Assembly (NCBI GenBank): GCA_016715205.1
Contig: JADKBC010000048.1
Coordinates: 202,411 to 266,410, forward strand
Direction: 5' to 3'
DNA: 64,000 nt
Origin: Holophaga sp.
Lineage (GTDB): Bacteria; Acidobacteriota; Holophagae; Holophagales; Holophagaceae
Positions 27,070 to 34,693 of the stretch are shown here, piece by piece. A program made the translations under genes and the position numbers. Positions within the stretch are counted from its first letter, which is position 1; every line of letters begins with the position of its first letter. A model generated the notes under the pieces. It saw nothing but the letters and a program-made list of their open reading frames with translations, had not been told where the DNA came from and ran no database searches.

Positions 27070-28137
27070 ATGCCTGGACCCTCCCCCTTCGCCCCCATCG
27101 AAACCGCCATTGAAGCCATCCGCCTCGGTCGGATGGTCGTCGTCGTCGACGACGAGGACCGGGAGAACGAGGGCGACCTCACCATGGCCGCTGAACATGT
27201 TACGCCCGAAGCCATTGCGTTCATGGCCACCCATGGGCGGGGGCTCATCTGCATTTCCATGGAAGGTGAATTGCTGGATCGGCTCAATATCCCGCCCATG
27301 GTGCAGAACAACACCAGCCCCTTCGAGACGGCCTTTTGCGTCTCGGTGGAGGCCCGCGAGGGCACCAGCACAGGGATATCAGCCCCGGACCGGGCCCGGA
27401 CCATCCAGGCGCTGGTGGCCCCAGGCGCCAAACCCTCGGATTTCGTCAAACCAGGCCACATGTTCCCCTTGCGGGCCCGGCCCGGTGGCGTGTTGGCACG
27501 CACGGGGCAGACCGAAGCCTCCGTGGATCTCGCTCGGTTGGCGGGTCTGCACCCCTCTGGGGTCATCTGCGAAATCATGAAGGATGACGGCACCATGGCT
27601 CGGGTGCCGGATCTCATCGACTATTGTCAGCACCACAACCTGCTGATGGTTACGGTGGCCGACCTAGCCGCCTACCGCCTGCGCCGGGACCCTATCATCC
27701 GGGCCTGCGGTTCCGAACCCATGCTCACCACCTGGGGACAGGTGGTGGTCCACCGCTTCGAAAGCGCCCTAGACGGCGCGGTGCACCTCGCCTTTGTGTT
27801 CGGTGATCTCTCCGGCCCCCCGCCCCTGGTGCGGGTCCATGTGGAACGCCTGCCGGATGATCTTCTGGGCTTTGCCCCAGCCACCTCAACCCCCTTCAAT
27901 GAAGCCATGCAGGCTCTGGCCAAGGAGGGCCGAGGGGTTCTGGTTTATTTGCGCCGTCAGGCCCCTGAAACCGAAGTGGTGGCCCCCAGTGATCGGGAGG
28001 TCGGCGTGGGCGCCCAGATCCTAGGGCACCTGGGTGTCCGACAAATGCGCCTCCTCAGCCGACAGGAAAAGAAGTACATTGGACTTCGCGGCTTCGATCT
28101 TGACGTGGTCGCCACCGTCCATCTGGAAGCCCTTTGA
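27070..28137 (+). CDS. ribBA: RibBA-like protein with intact DHBP-synthase scaffold and degenerate GTP cyclohydrolase II domain
   Basis: The N-terminal 200 residues match 3,4-dihydroxy-2-butanone-4-phosphate synthase (riboflavin pathway): DDEDRENEGDL, THGRGLICI, GHMFPLRARPGGVL and SGVICEIMKDDGTMAR. However, the usual GHTEA motif reads GQTEA (codon CAG), replacing a histidine that ligates the catalytic metal. The C-terminal domain resembles GTP cyclohydrolase II but lacks all three zinc cysteines and the QEGRGIGL segment. It is therefore probably not a cyclohydrolase. Start 27070 gives the family N-terminus, although a TTG at 27046 is possible. The stop TGA overlaps the TTG of the next gene. 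Confidence 0.85.
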   Translation: MPGPSPFAPIETAIEAIRLGRMVVVVDDEDRENEGDLTMAAEHVTPEAIAFMATHGRGLICISMEGELLDRLNIPPMVQNNTSPFETAFCVSVEAREGTSTGISAPDRARTIQALVAPGAKPSDFVKPGHMFPLRARPGGVLARTGQTEASVDLARLAGLHPSGVICEIMKDDGTMARVPDLIDYCQHHNLLMVTVADLAAYRLRRDPIIRACGSEPMLTTWGQVVVHRFESALDGAVHLAFVFGDLSGPPPLVRVHVERLPDDLLGFAPATSTPFNEAMQALAKEGRGVLVYLRRQAPETEVVAPSDREVGVGAQILGHLGVRQMRLLSRQEKKYIGLRGFDLDVVATVHLEAL

Positions 28138-28628
28138 TCGATACCACGTTCCTCACCGATTCCCCGCTCTTCAGAAACCTGAGTGAGACGGAGCGCGCCC
28201 AGATCCTGATCATCGGGCAGGTGAAAAGCTATGCCGCGGACCAAGTCATTTTCCGCGAAGGCGACGCGGGGGACGGTCTCTTCATTCTCGTGAATGGTTC
28301 CGTGCGCATCTCCAAGCAGAGCGCGACGGGCGAGGAAGCCTTGGCAGTACTGGAACCCCACGCCTTTTTTGGTGAAATGGCCCTCATCGATTTCTCGCCC
28401 CGGGCCGCCGATGCAATCGCCAACGAAGCGGCAGATCTGTTTTTCATTCCGCTCAAGGATTTGCGAACCCTCATCGAAACCAACCACCAGATTGCCATGA
28501 AGGTGCTGTACGCCCTGTGCGAAGTCCTGGCCCAGCGCCTTCGTGAAACGAACGAACGCTACATGAGCGTTTTCACCATCGCCCAATGGGGCGCCTCTTC
28601 TCAAAACGGGCTCATTCCCCTGCCCTGA
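28134..28628 (+). CDS. Single-domain cyclic-nucleotide-binding protein
   Basis: A 164-residue Crp-type cNMP-binding domain without a DNA-binding domain. Family motifs include VIFREGDAGDGLFILVNGSVRI, the phosphate-cassette region in HAFFGEMALIDFSPRAADA and a C-terminal helix. The phosphate cassette has FGEMALI with R in SPRAA, so cyclic nucleotide binding is plausible. The start is TTG overlapping the ribBA stop (TTGA), indicating coupling. Single-domain proteins of this type act as regulators through protein contacts. The target is not evident; ribBA is its only tight neighbour. Confidence 0.8.
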   Translation: MIDTTFLTDSPLFRNLSETERAQILIIGQVKSYAADQVIFREGDAGDGLFILVNGSVRISKQSATGEEALAVLEPHAFFGEMALIDFSPRAADAIANEAADLFFIPLKDLRTLIETNHQIAMKVLYALCEVLAQRLRETNERYMSVFTIAQWGASSQNGLIPLP

Positions 28629-28675
28629 TCCCAGCCCTTCCCGTCGCCCGGTGCGGCAATTTCCCCGAGGAAACC

Positions 28676-28996
28676 ATGTCTGATCTCGTCAAGCACATCT
28701 CTGATGCCGAATTCCTGGGCACCGTCGCCGAGGGCGTCACCCTGGTGGATTTCTGGGCCCCCTGGTGCGGCCCCTGCAAAATGATCGCCCCCCTCCTGGA
28801 CGAAATTGCCGGGGAACTGAATGGCAAAGCCAAGATCGTGAAGATCAACGTGGACGATAACCCGCAGGTGGCGGGCCAGTACGGCATCATGTCAATCCCC
28901 ACCCTGCTGCTCTTCAAGGATGGCAAAAAGGTGGATCAGAAAGTCGGCGCCCTGGCCAAGCCCGCGCTCAAGAGCTTCATCGAAGCCGCCATCTAA
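28676..28996 (+). CDS. trxA: Thioredoxin
   Basis: A 106-residue thioredoxin with active site WCGPCK at residues 29-34, preceded by VDFWAPW, and the cis-proline loop SIPTLLLF. It reduces protein disulfides in the cytoplasm using thioredoxin reductase, not encoded here. GAGGA before the ATG at 28676 fixes the start; the frame is open further upstream but overlaps the preceding gene. A terminator hairpin at 29019-29038 follows. Confidence 0.96.
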   Translation: MSDLVKHISDAEFLGTVAEGVTLVDFWAPWCGPCKMIAPLLDEIAGELNGKAKIVKINVDDNPQVAGQYGIMSIPTLLLFKDGKKVDQKVGALAKPALKSFIEAAI

Positions 28997-29018
28997 ATTG
29001 ATCGGCTTTTCGGAAATG

Positions 29019-29038
29019 GGCCCCGTTTCGGCGGGGCC
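29019..29038. terminator. Terminator between thioredoxin and convergent regulator gene
   Basis: Arms GGCCCCG / CGGGGCC around TTTCGG lie 22 bases after the trxA stop and are followed by TATTTCTTTTT on the plus strand. The T-tract lies inside the end of the convergent gene. Confidence 0.8.
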
Positions 29039-29949
29039 TATTTCTTTTTGAGCACCATGCGGATTTCGTTGCCCTTGGCGTTATGGGTCACTTCGTCCAT
29101 TACCATGTGGATGAGGGCCAAGCCCCGTCCGCATTGCTTGGCGAGCGTTTCGTCGCTGATGCGGGAAATCTTCTTGGTGTTGAAGCCCTTGCCCTCATCC
29201 TTGATCACTACTTCGTAGCAATCGGGCGAGGCGTTCATATAGACCTCGATGGTGCGAGAAGCGAAGCCAGGGTCGGAGAGGCGCTCATGGCGAAGAATCG
29301 AGTAGGCGTCCTGAGCAGCGAACAGATCCCCCTTCAGGCTGGAATCCATCTCCAGGTTGCCGTGTTCCAGAGCATTCACGAGGGCCTCGTGGAAGGCCAT
29401 GGCAATGACATCCACGTTGCTCGAGGACGCAAAGCCCATGGGCACCAAGCGATCGGTGAGATGCATGACGGTGCTGGGAATATCCACCCGATCACTGCGG
29501 AACGAGAATAGGCGGGATTCCCGCACAAGACCCTTGAGGCCGGCCTCGGCCATGCGCAGTTCGCGGTGGAGTCCCACCAGGCGAAACACGTTATTGAGGA
29601 GTTCCCGCAACGTGAGCGGTTTCTGAAACAGATTGGCCGCGCCCATGCGCATGGCCCGGATGGCGTATTCCAGAGAAGCCTGCCCAGTCATCAACACCAC
29701 GGGCAGGCTGGGGTTGATGGATTTCACGCGATGGATGACATCAAAACCATCCATGCCTTCCATGTTGATATCCGAAATGACCAGATCCAGCGGCGGCCCC
29801 AGCGGGTCTTCCAGGAGCTTCATGGCCGCCTTGCCCTCGGAAAAGGGATGCACCGCCATGCCATGGTGCGCCAACGCATCACTGACCATGCCGAGCACAG
29901 CCTGATCGTCATCGATCACCAGCACATGGGGGATTGCCGCGAGGCTCAT
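29038..29949 (-). CDS. Response regulator fused to an anti-sigma-type ATP-binding domain
   Basis: A 303-residue fusion. Residues 8-125 are a receiver with DDD, a phospho-acceptor Asp in LVISDINMEGMDG, MTGQAS and KPL. Residues 160-303 are a HATPase of the RsbW/SpoIIAB type: a N-box with AFHEALVNALEHG, then IKDEGKGFN and GRGLALIHMVMDEV. There is no H-box or HisKA, so this is not an ordinary kinase. A phosphorylation-controlled anti-sigma factor or anti-anti-sigma kinase is the likely role. GGAG with 5-base spacing favours the second of two ATGs. The SpoIIE-type phosphatase at 53868-55061 may belong to the same type of network. Confidence 0.88.
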   Translation of the reverse strand: MSLAAIPHVLVIDDDQAVLGMVSDALAHHGMAVHPFSEGKAAMKLLEDPLGPPLDLVISDINMEGMDGFDVIHRVKSINPSLPVVLMTGQASLEYAIRAMRMGAANLFQKPLTLRELLNNVFRLVGLHRELRMAEAGLKGLVRESRLFSFRSDRVDIPSTVMHLTDRLVPMGFASSSNVDVIAMAFHEALVNALEHGNLEMDSSLKGDLFAAQDAYSILRHERLSDPGFASRTIEVYMNASPDCYEVVIKDEGKGFNTKKISRISDETLAKQCGRGLALIHMVMDEVTHNAKGNEIRMVLKKK

Positions 29950-29975
29950 CATTACTCCGCAGAGGCGTGTAGGGA

Positions 29976-31238
29976 TTATCGGCTAGGTGGCATGAATATC
30001 TTGAGAAAATTACAGGTTTTTCCAAGGGCACCCCGCAGCGCCTCCGGCAAGGGCACCTCGTGGCCGGAGAATCCCGGCCGAAGGGGTGTTTGGGCCAAAT
30101 GATCTTTCACTGCCTGCAGCAGGTTTTCTCCTGCCACCACCTGAACCTGCCCCGTGGTTTTCAAGGGCTCTACCAGATCTTGAAAATTGGAATAGCCCTC
30201 ACCGATCAGGGTCGGCACACCCCAGCGCACGGGCTCCAGTGGATTGTGCCCCCCGTGCCAGCCCCAGCCGCCGCCCACCAGAGCTACGGTGCCTTCCCGA
30301 TAGGCCAGGGGAAGCTCGCCCAAGGTATCCAGCAGCAGCACTTCCATGCCCTCCCAGTAGGTGCTGGTCTGGGGCCAGGGCGCGGAGGCCCGATGAAATC
30401 GCAGGCCCGCTGCCGCAAAAGCCGCCCCCACTTCGGGGAAGCGGCGAGGCTGGCGCGGCGCGAGCATCAGCCGCAGGCCAGGAAAGGCTTCCCGGGCATT
30501 GCGCCAGAGTTCCAAAATCAGGGTTTCTTCCCCCTCCACGGTGTTTCCAGCCACCAATACCGGGTCGGCCAGCCAGGCCGCCCGGAGCTGCTCCCACCCC
30601 GAATGAAGGGGCGCCGGGCTCGGTAGGTCGGCCTTGAGGTTCCCGCCCAATTCCACCCGGGGCGCCCCGAGTTCCCGGAACCGTTCTGCACTTTCCAGGT
30701 CCCGCGCCGCCACCAGAGAAAGACGCGAGGCCGCCCGGCGCAGCCAGGGGCCACCCTTGGTCAGGCTGCGCGCTGTGAGCCGGCCATTCACGATGAGGCG
30801 CGGGATGCCGTGCCCTTCCAATTTACGCAGCAGATTGGGCCAAAGTTCGGTTTCCAGGGCCAGAAAGGCGCCGGGAGGCCGTCGAAAAAAGGGTTTGAGA
30901 CCTTCGGGGTCATCCAAGGGAAAGGCCCCGCCGCTCACCTGCCTCCGGGTGCGATCCCAGAGGGGCAGCCGCTGGGTCAACAAGCCCATTCCAGCAGGGG
31001 TTCCAGTGGTGACATGCACCCGCAGCCCTTGGCCCACCAGCCAACGCACGATGCCATCAGCCAGAATCAATTCGCCCACGCTCACGGCGTGCACCCAGAT
31101 CCAATCCGTCGGCAGATCCTCGGCTGGTCGGGCGTTAAGGCGCAACCTCAAGCCTTCGGGCAGCCCGCGCTGAAGGGCCCGGGCCACCGCCCCCGCCAGG
31201 GAGATTCCAGTCAGGTAGGTGAGATCGATCCAATCCAT
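29976..31238 (-). CDS. waaA: 3-deoxy-D-manno-octulosonic acid (Kdo) transferase
   Basis: A 420-residue GT30 enzyme that transfers Kdo to lipid A precursors at the inner membrane. Family features: VHAVSVGE near residue 50, ETELWPNLL, NGRLTARS, GNLKAD and the C-terminal GGGWGWHGGHNPLEP followed by EGYSNFQDL. The start at 31238 (MDWIDLTYL) is preferred because the one at 31262 would leave only 9 bases to the divergent GTPase gene. Its presence indicates a lipopolysaccharide outer membrane. It is one base-pair cluster away from the divergent gene, so promoters must overlap coding DNA. Confidence 0.9.
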   Translation of the reverse strand: MDWIDLTYLTGISLAGAVARALQRGLPEGLRLRLNARPAEDLPTDWIWVHAVSVGELILADGIVRWLVGQGLRVHVTTGTPAGMGLLTQRLPLWDRTRRQVSGGAFPLDDPEGLKPFFRRPPGAFLALETELWPNLLRKLEGHGIPRLIVNGRLTARSLTKGGPWLRRAASRLSLVAARDLESAERFRELGAPRVELGGNLKADLPSPAPLHSGWEQLRAAWLADPVLVAGNTVEGEETLILELWRNAREAFPGLRLMLAPRQPRRFPEVGAAFAAAGLRFHRASAPWPQTSTYWEGMEVLLLDTLGELPLAYREGTVALVGGGWGWHGGHNPLEPVRWGVPTLIGEGYSNFQDLVEPLKTTGQVQVVAGENLLQAVKDHLAQTPLRPGFSGHEVPLPEALRGALGKTCNFLKIFMPPSR

Positions 31239-31271
31239 GCCATCAGCGTCCCACAACGGCATGATGTTGGG

Positions 31272-32291
31272 ATGGCAGAAGCTCAGATTCCCCCCGTTGA
31301 AATGCTCCTGGTCACCGGCCCCTTGGGGTCCGGCAAGACCACCGTGGTCAATCGGCTGTTGAAGGAAGAACTCGCCAAGGGGCGCCGGGTCTCGATGCTC
31401 ATCAACGAGTTTGGCTCGGTGAGCGTGGACGAAAGCCTGGTGGAGGCCGAACGCCCCGAACTGGCAGGCATCGCCAGCCTCGTGAACGGGTGTGCCTGTT
31501 GCAGCCTGCGGGGCGATGTGGTGGCGACCCTGGCGGAATGGTGTGATTTGCCCCCGGAACGCCGACCCGAGCGAATTGTGCTGGAAACCACTGGCCTCGC
31601 GGATCCCACCGATCTGCTGGACCTGGGTACAGAGGAAGCCTTGGCAGGTCGGTTACACCTGGCCGGGTGTCTGACCGTGGTGTCCTGCCTGACGCCCCTG
31701 CAGCACCTGAAGCAACGTGATCTCCTGCACCGCCAAGTGGCCGTGGCCAATGTGCTCTACGTCAGCAAAGCCGATCTGGATCCCAGCCAGGCCATGGCCT
31801 GGGAAAGCGATCTGCGAGCTGCCTTCAAGGCCGCTGCCATTGTCCAGACCCGCCTAGGTCAGGCCCCCCCGAACAGCCCGGATCCTTGGGCGGGCGATCC
31901 CGTGCCCCCCGCTGAATCACGCCCTGCCCTGCCCCGCCACGGCTTTGCCGACGCCCGTGTGCTTTGTTTGCCCTGGCAGCATTCCCTGGATCCCGAAGCC
32001 ATGGAAAACCTGTTCCGGCGGCCTCCCGGCCCTGGCGAACTGCTGCGCGCCAAAGGCGTAGCCTCCTTCCTGGGCTGGCCAACCCGAGACGACGGCAGTG
32101 ACCGCTGGGCCTTCCAACTTGCCGACGGCCGCCTGGAAATCATGCCCCTGCCCTTGCGCCCCGATGGCAGCGCCGTGCCCCGCGTGGCTGTGGTGATCGG
32201 CCGAGGTCTGGATCTGCCTGCCTGGAAACAGAATTTGGCAGCCCTGGAAGGGCCGGAGATTTCCAGGGCACCCCTGGTATCTCCAGGCTGA
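31272..32291 (+). CDS. CobW/P47K-family GTPase (metal chaperone type)
   Basis: A 339-residue G3E GTPase. Walker A is GPLGSGKTT, the CxCC metal motif is in NGCACCSLRGD, and ETTGLADPT supplies the switch II region; VSKADL serves for guanine specificity. The C-terminal half (residues 180-339) is divergent but includes the usual CobW C-terminal domain region. Such proteins deliver zinc or cobalt to client enzymes. The ATG at 31272 is only 33 bases from the divergent waaA. Its stop lies 20 bases before the rhodanese gene, so it may be operonic with it. Confidence 0.88.
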   Translation: MAEAQIPPVEMLLVTGPLGSGKTTVVNRLLKEELAKGRRVSMLINEFGSVSVDESLVEAERPELAGIASLVNGCACCSLRGDVVATLAEWCDLPPERRPERIVLETTGLADPTDLLDLGTEEALAGRLHLAGCLTVVSCLTPLQHLKQRDLLHRQVAVANVLYVSKADLDPSQAMAWESDLRAAFKAAAIVQTRLGQAPPNSPDPWAGDPVPPAESRPALPRHGFADARVLCLPWQHSLDPEAMENLFRRPPGPGELLRAKGVASFLGWPTRDDGSDRWAFQLADGRLEIMPLPLRPDGSAVPRVAVVIGRGLDLPAWKQNLAALEGPEISRAPLVSPG

Positions 32292-32310
32292 TCTGCCGCA
32301 CACTGAAGCC

Positions 32311-32943
32311 ATGCGCCTTCCTGTTTCCCTTGTTGGGCAATCCTTTGCCGTGCTGGGCGCGGCGGGGCTTTGCGCGGTGGTTTCCAATGCTGTGGCTGGC
32401 CCAACGCGCCATCTGGGATGGACAACCGCCCCGATGGCGGCCGCGCCGGTAGCGCCCCTCCAAGTGGAGCCACCTTTGCTACCGGGTCTACCATCTTCAA
32501 CCCAGCCCGCACCCCCAGCCGTTCCTCAGCCTTCGAAAGTGCACCTGTCTAGTCCGGCCCCGGAAATCTCCGTCACCATTCCTTCCCCCCGCCCGTCCCA
32601 GCCCGTTCGAGAAATCACGTCCACGGAAGCCTGGGCAGCCTTTCAAAAGGGCGCGGCCTTTCTGGATGCGCGGCGGAGTGCGGATTTCGAGGCCGGCCAT
32701 ATCCAAGGCGCCTTCAGCCTGCCGGTGTGGGAAAGCACCCTGGACGAGCGGCTGGTGGAATTCGAGGCCAAGGCCAACCGCCCGCCCGAAGCGCCCCTGG
32801 TGCTCTATTGCAGCGGCGGCAGTTGCGAGGATTCGCACCTGCTGGCTTCCCGTCTTTTCCAAATGGGCTACCGCCATCTCCTGATCTACCGCGATGGCTA
32901 TCCGGATTGGCAGGCCCAGGGTCGGCCGGTGGTGATGAAATGA
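32311..32943 (+). CDS. Secreted or anchored rhodanese-domain protein
   Basis: A 210-residue protein. It has a hydrophobic N-terminal segment (VGQSFAVLGAAGLCAVVSNAVAG) and a long proline-rich linker (residues 40-100), then a rhodanese domain at 100-210. The domain shows FLDARRSADFEAGHIQGA, the catalytic loop CSGGSCEDS, and YRDGYPDW. The catalytic Cys is present, so persulfide transfer is plausible, probably on the outer side of the membrane. Its stop overlaps the next gene start by four bases (ATGA), so it is co-translated with the MauE/DoxX-like membrane protein. Confidence 0.85.
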   Translation: MRLPVSLVGQSFAVLGAAGLCAVVSNAVAGPTRHLGWTTAPMAAAPVAPLQVEPPLLPGLPSSTQPAPPAVPQPSKVHLSSPAPEISVTIPSPRPSQPVREITSTEAWAAFQKGAAFLDARRSADFEAGHIQGAFSLPVWESTLDERLVEFEAKANRPPEAPLVLYCSGGSCEDSHLLASRLFQMGYRHLLIYRDGYPDWQAQGRPVVMK

Positions 32944-33410
32944 GGCGCTGGCTTGGGTCTCCCTGGCTCACGGTGCGTTGCCAGATCGCACTGGGTGCCA
33001 TTTTCGTAATTGCGGCCCTTCCCAAACTGATGGACCCGCCGGGCTTCGCCAAGGCCATCCACGCCTACAAACTCTTTCCCGCCTGGGGCATTCACCCCGC
33101 AGCCTTGTTCCTGCCCTGGTTGGAATTGATTGTGGGCGTGCTGCTTCTTCTTGGCCTCTGGGTGCGCACGGCCACCCTTTGGATAGTCGCCTTACTGGTG
33201 GCGTTCATCGTGGCCTTGTCCATCAATTTGGCCCGCCATCACCCGGTGGACTGCGGCTGTTTCAGCACCCAGGAAAAGGTGAAAACCGATTCTGAACGCC
33301 TGAATGACATGCGGTGGACCATTCTGCGGGATCTGGGCATGCTGCTGCTGGCCGCACAGGTGCTGGTATCGCAGAGGTCCAAGCCACAGATGGAAACCAA
33401 GTCCGCCTGA
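32940..33410 (+). CDS. MauE/DoxX-like membrane protein
   Basis: A 156-residue protein with four predicted helices starting at IALGAIFVIAALPKLMDP, then LPWLELIVGVLLLLGLWV, TLWIVALLVAFIVALSINLA and a final TILRDLGMLLLAAQVLV. CGCF after the third helix matches a motif of MauE-type redox proteins. Its coupling to a rhodanese points to periplasmic sulfur or thiol redox chemistry, which is inference. The start ATG is the four-base overlap with the preceding gene. The partner that receives electrons is not identified. Confidence 0.8.
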   Translation: MRRWLGSPWLTVRCQIALGAIFVIAALPKLMDPPGFAKAIHAYKLFPAWGIHPAALFLPWLELIVGVLLLLGLWVRTATLWIVALLVAFIVALSINLARHHPVDCGCFSTQEKVKTDSERLNDMRWTILRDLGMLLLAAQVLVSQRSKPQMETKSA

Positions 33411-33424
33411 CTCGCTTTGACGAT

Positions 33425-33781
33425 CTAACCCTTCGTATCCACCAAGGCGCCGGAGGCCTTTGTCTGTCCCTCCAAGGCTCGCAACCTGCGCGACATTTCG
33501 AGAACCTCTTCCGAGGGCACCTGGAGCACCACCTCACCCGTGCCCTGTTGAACAACCTGGAACACCATGCGTCCCGAGCCTTGATCCACCTGGAGTTTCA
33601 GATTAGTTTGCGCCTGTTGGAGATGATGATTTACCTGGGCGACCGCAACCTCTTGACCCACGGGCTTCGCCAAGCCTCCCCCCTGGTTACGGACAGGCGC
33701 GGAACGCGCAGCCGCTGGTGCTGGGGCAGACCCCGCCGACAGAAGCGGCGAACTGCCCAAAGGGGTGATCTGACTGGCCAC
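33425..33781 (-). CDS. flaG: FlaG-family flagellar protein
   Basis: A 118-residue protein whose C-terminal half matches FlaG: LKLQVDQGSGRMVFQVVQ and TGEVVLQVPSEEVLEMSRRL. The N-terminal half is low-complexity, rich in Ala, Pro and Ser. The start is GTG at 33781, chosen because AGGAGG lies 6 bases upstream; the frame starts 8 residues earlier but without a site. FlaG affects filament length. It follows the flagellin gene on the same strand with a 79-base gap, so the two are probably an operon. Confidence 0.88.
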   Translation of the reverse strand: MASQITPLGSSPLLSAGSAPAPAAARSAPVRNQGGGLAKPVGQEVAVAQVNHHLQQAQTNLKLQVDQGSGRMVFQVVQQGTGEVVLQVPSEEVLEMSRRLRALEGQTKASGALVDTKG

Positions 33782-33860
33782 GGTGTACCTCCTCTCCGGT
33801 TTCAAACGACCAGAGGGGGCAGATTAAATCCGCCCCCTCCAGAAGTTATCCAACCACGAC

Positions 33861-34466
33861 TTACCGGAAGAGACCGACGATCGTCTGAGCGGACTGGTTC
33901 GCGTTGTTCAGGGCGCTGGTACCAGCCTGCATCATGATCTGGTACTTGGTCAGGTTCGACATCTCTGCGCCCATGTCGGCGCCCAGGTAGGCGTCGGCGA
34001 TGCCCAGCTTGGTTTCAGCCTCGATGCCGTTCAGATTGGCGTTGCTCAGCGCACTGGACATGGTGGCGGCATTGGTGGTCTGACGGGCCGCGATGGCCGT
34101 GAGGGCGGCCGTGGAGTTGGCGCCCAGGCTCCCGTTGCCGGCCATGGCAGTGTATTCAGCGTCGGCCGTGGTGCCAGCGCCTTCCATTTCAGCCATGCGG
34201 TAAGCCAAAGCGGTGAACTGGGCCTCCTGACCATCCGCATTCAGAGCCCCGAAATAGGACGCCTGATTGGCATAGACCTTGGCAGCGGCCTTGCGGGAGT
34301 CGGCCATGGCGTTGTTGCCGGCCTTCAAGCTGGCGGAATCGTCCGCAGCGGTGTTGACGCGTCGACCGGTGGTGAGACGCGTGATGGCCTGATTGAGTCC
34401 GATCTTGCTGATACCCAGCTGGCGGCTGGCAGACAGAGACTGGACGTTGGCCAGGATCGTAACCAT
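33861..34466 (-). CDS. Short flagellin
   Basis: A 201-residue flagellin reduced to little more than the conserved termini. The N-terminal D0/D1 region (ILANVQSLSASRQL, LNQAITRLTTGRRVNTAADD) and the C-terminal region (GADMGAEMSNLTKYQIMMQAGTSALNNANQ, ending SLFR-like in VGLFR) are intact. The middle is short and poor in aromatic residues. Most flagellins have 270 or more residues with D2/D3 domains. GGAGG with 5-base spacing marks the ATG at 34466. Sigma-28 control is plausible from the site at 34569-34600. This copy could be the main filament protein or a minor one. Confidence 0.92.
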   Translation of the reverse strand: MVTILANVQSLSASRQLGISKIGLNQAITRLTTGRRVNTAADDSASLKAGNNAMADSRKAAAKVYANQASYFGALNADGQEAQFTALAYRMAEMEGAGTTADAEYTAMAGNGSLGANSTAALTAIAARQTTNAATMSSALSNANLNGIEAETKLGIADAYLGADMGAEMSNLTKYQIMMQAGTSALNNANQSAQTIVGLFR

Positions 34467-34568
34467 GACATCCTCCGTGCTGCCAGGTTGTACGGGATGA
34501 GTCCCGATGTTTTTTTCTTCGGGAGGTCGGCAATTCCTCTTTAATATTTTTCCTTTGATCATCCTGAT

Positions 34569-34600
34569 CCATCGGCGGCCACCTGCCTGCTCCTTTTTGA
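34569..34600 (-). promoter_or_regulatory. Possible sigma-28 promoter of the flagellin gene
   Basis: On the minus strand AAAG-N16-GCCGATGG resembles the flagellar sigma-28 consensus TAAA-N15-GCCGATAA; the -10 part matches in six of eight bases. It would give a leader of about 95 bases. The -35 part is weak. Confidence 0.3.
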
Positions 34601-34693
34601 ATGGAAATCGACACTCGGACCATGGGCCCCTCAGCCACCGGGGAGCGGATTCGCCCCGGTCTGAAATTCTTTTGAAAATTCCGGTGACAAGAC

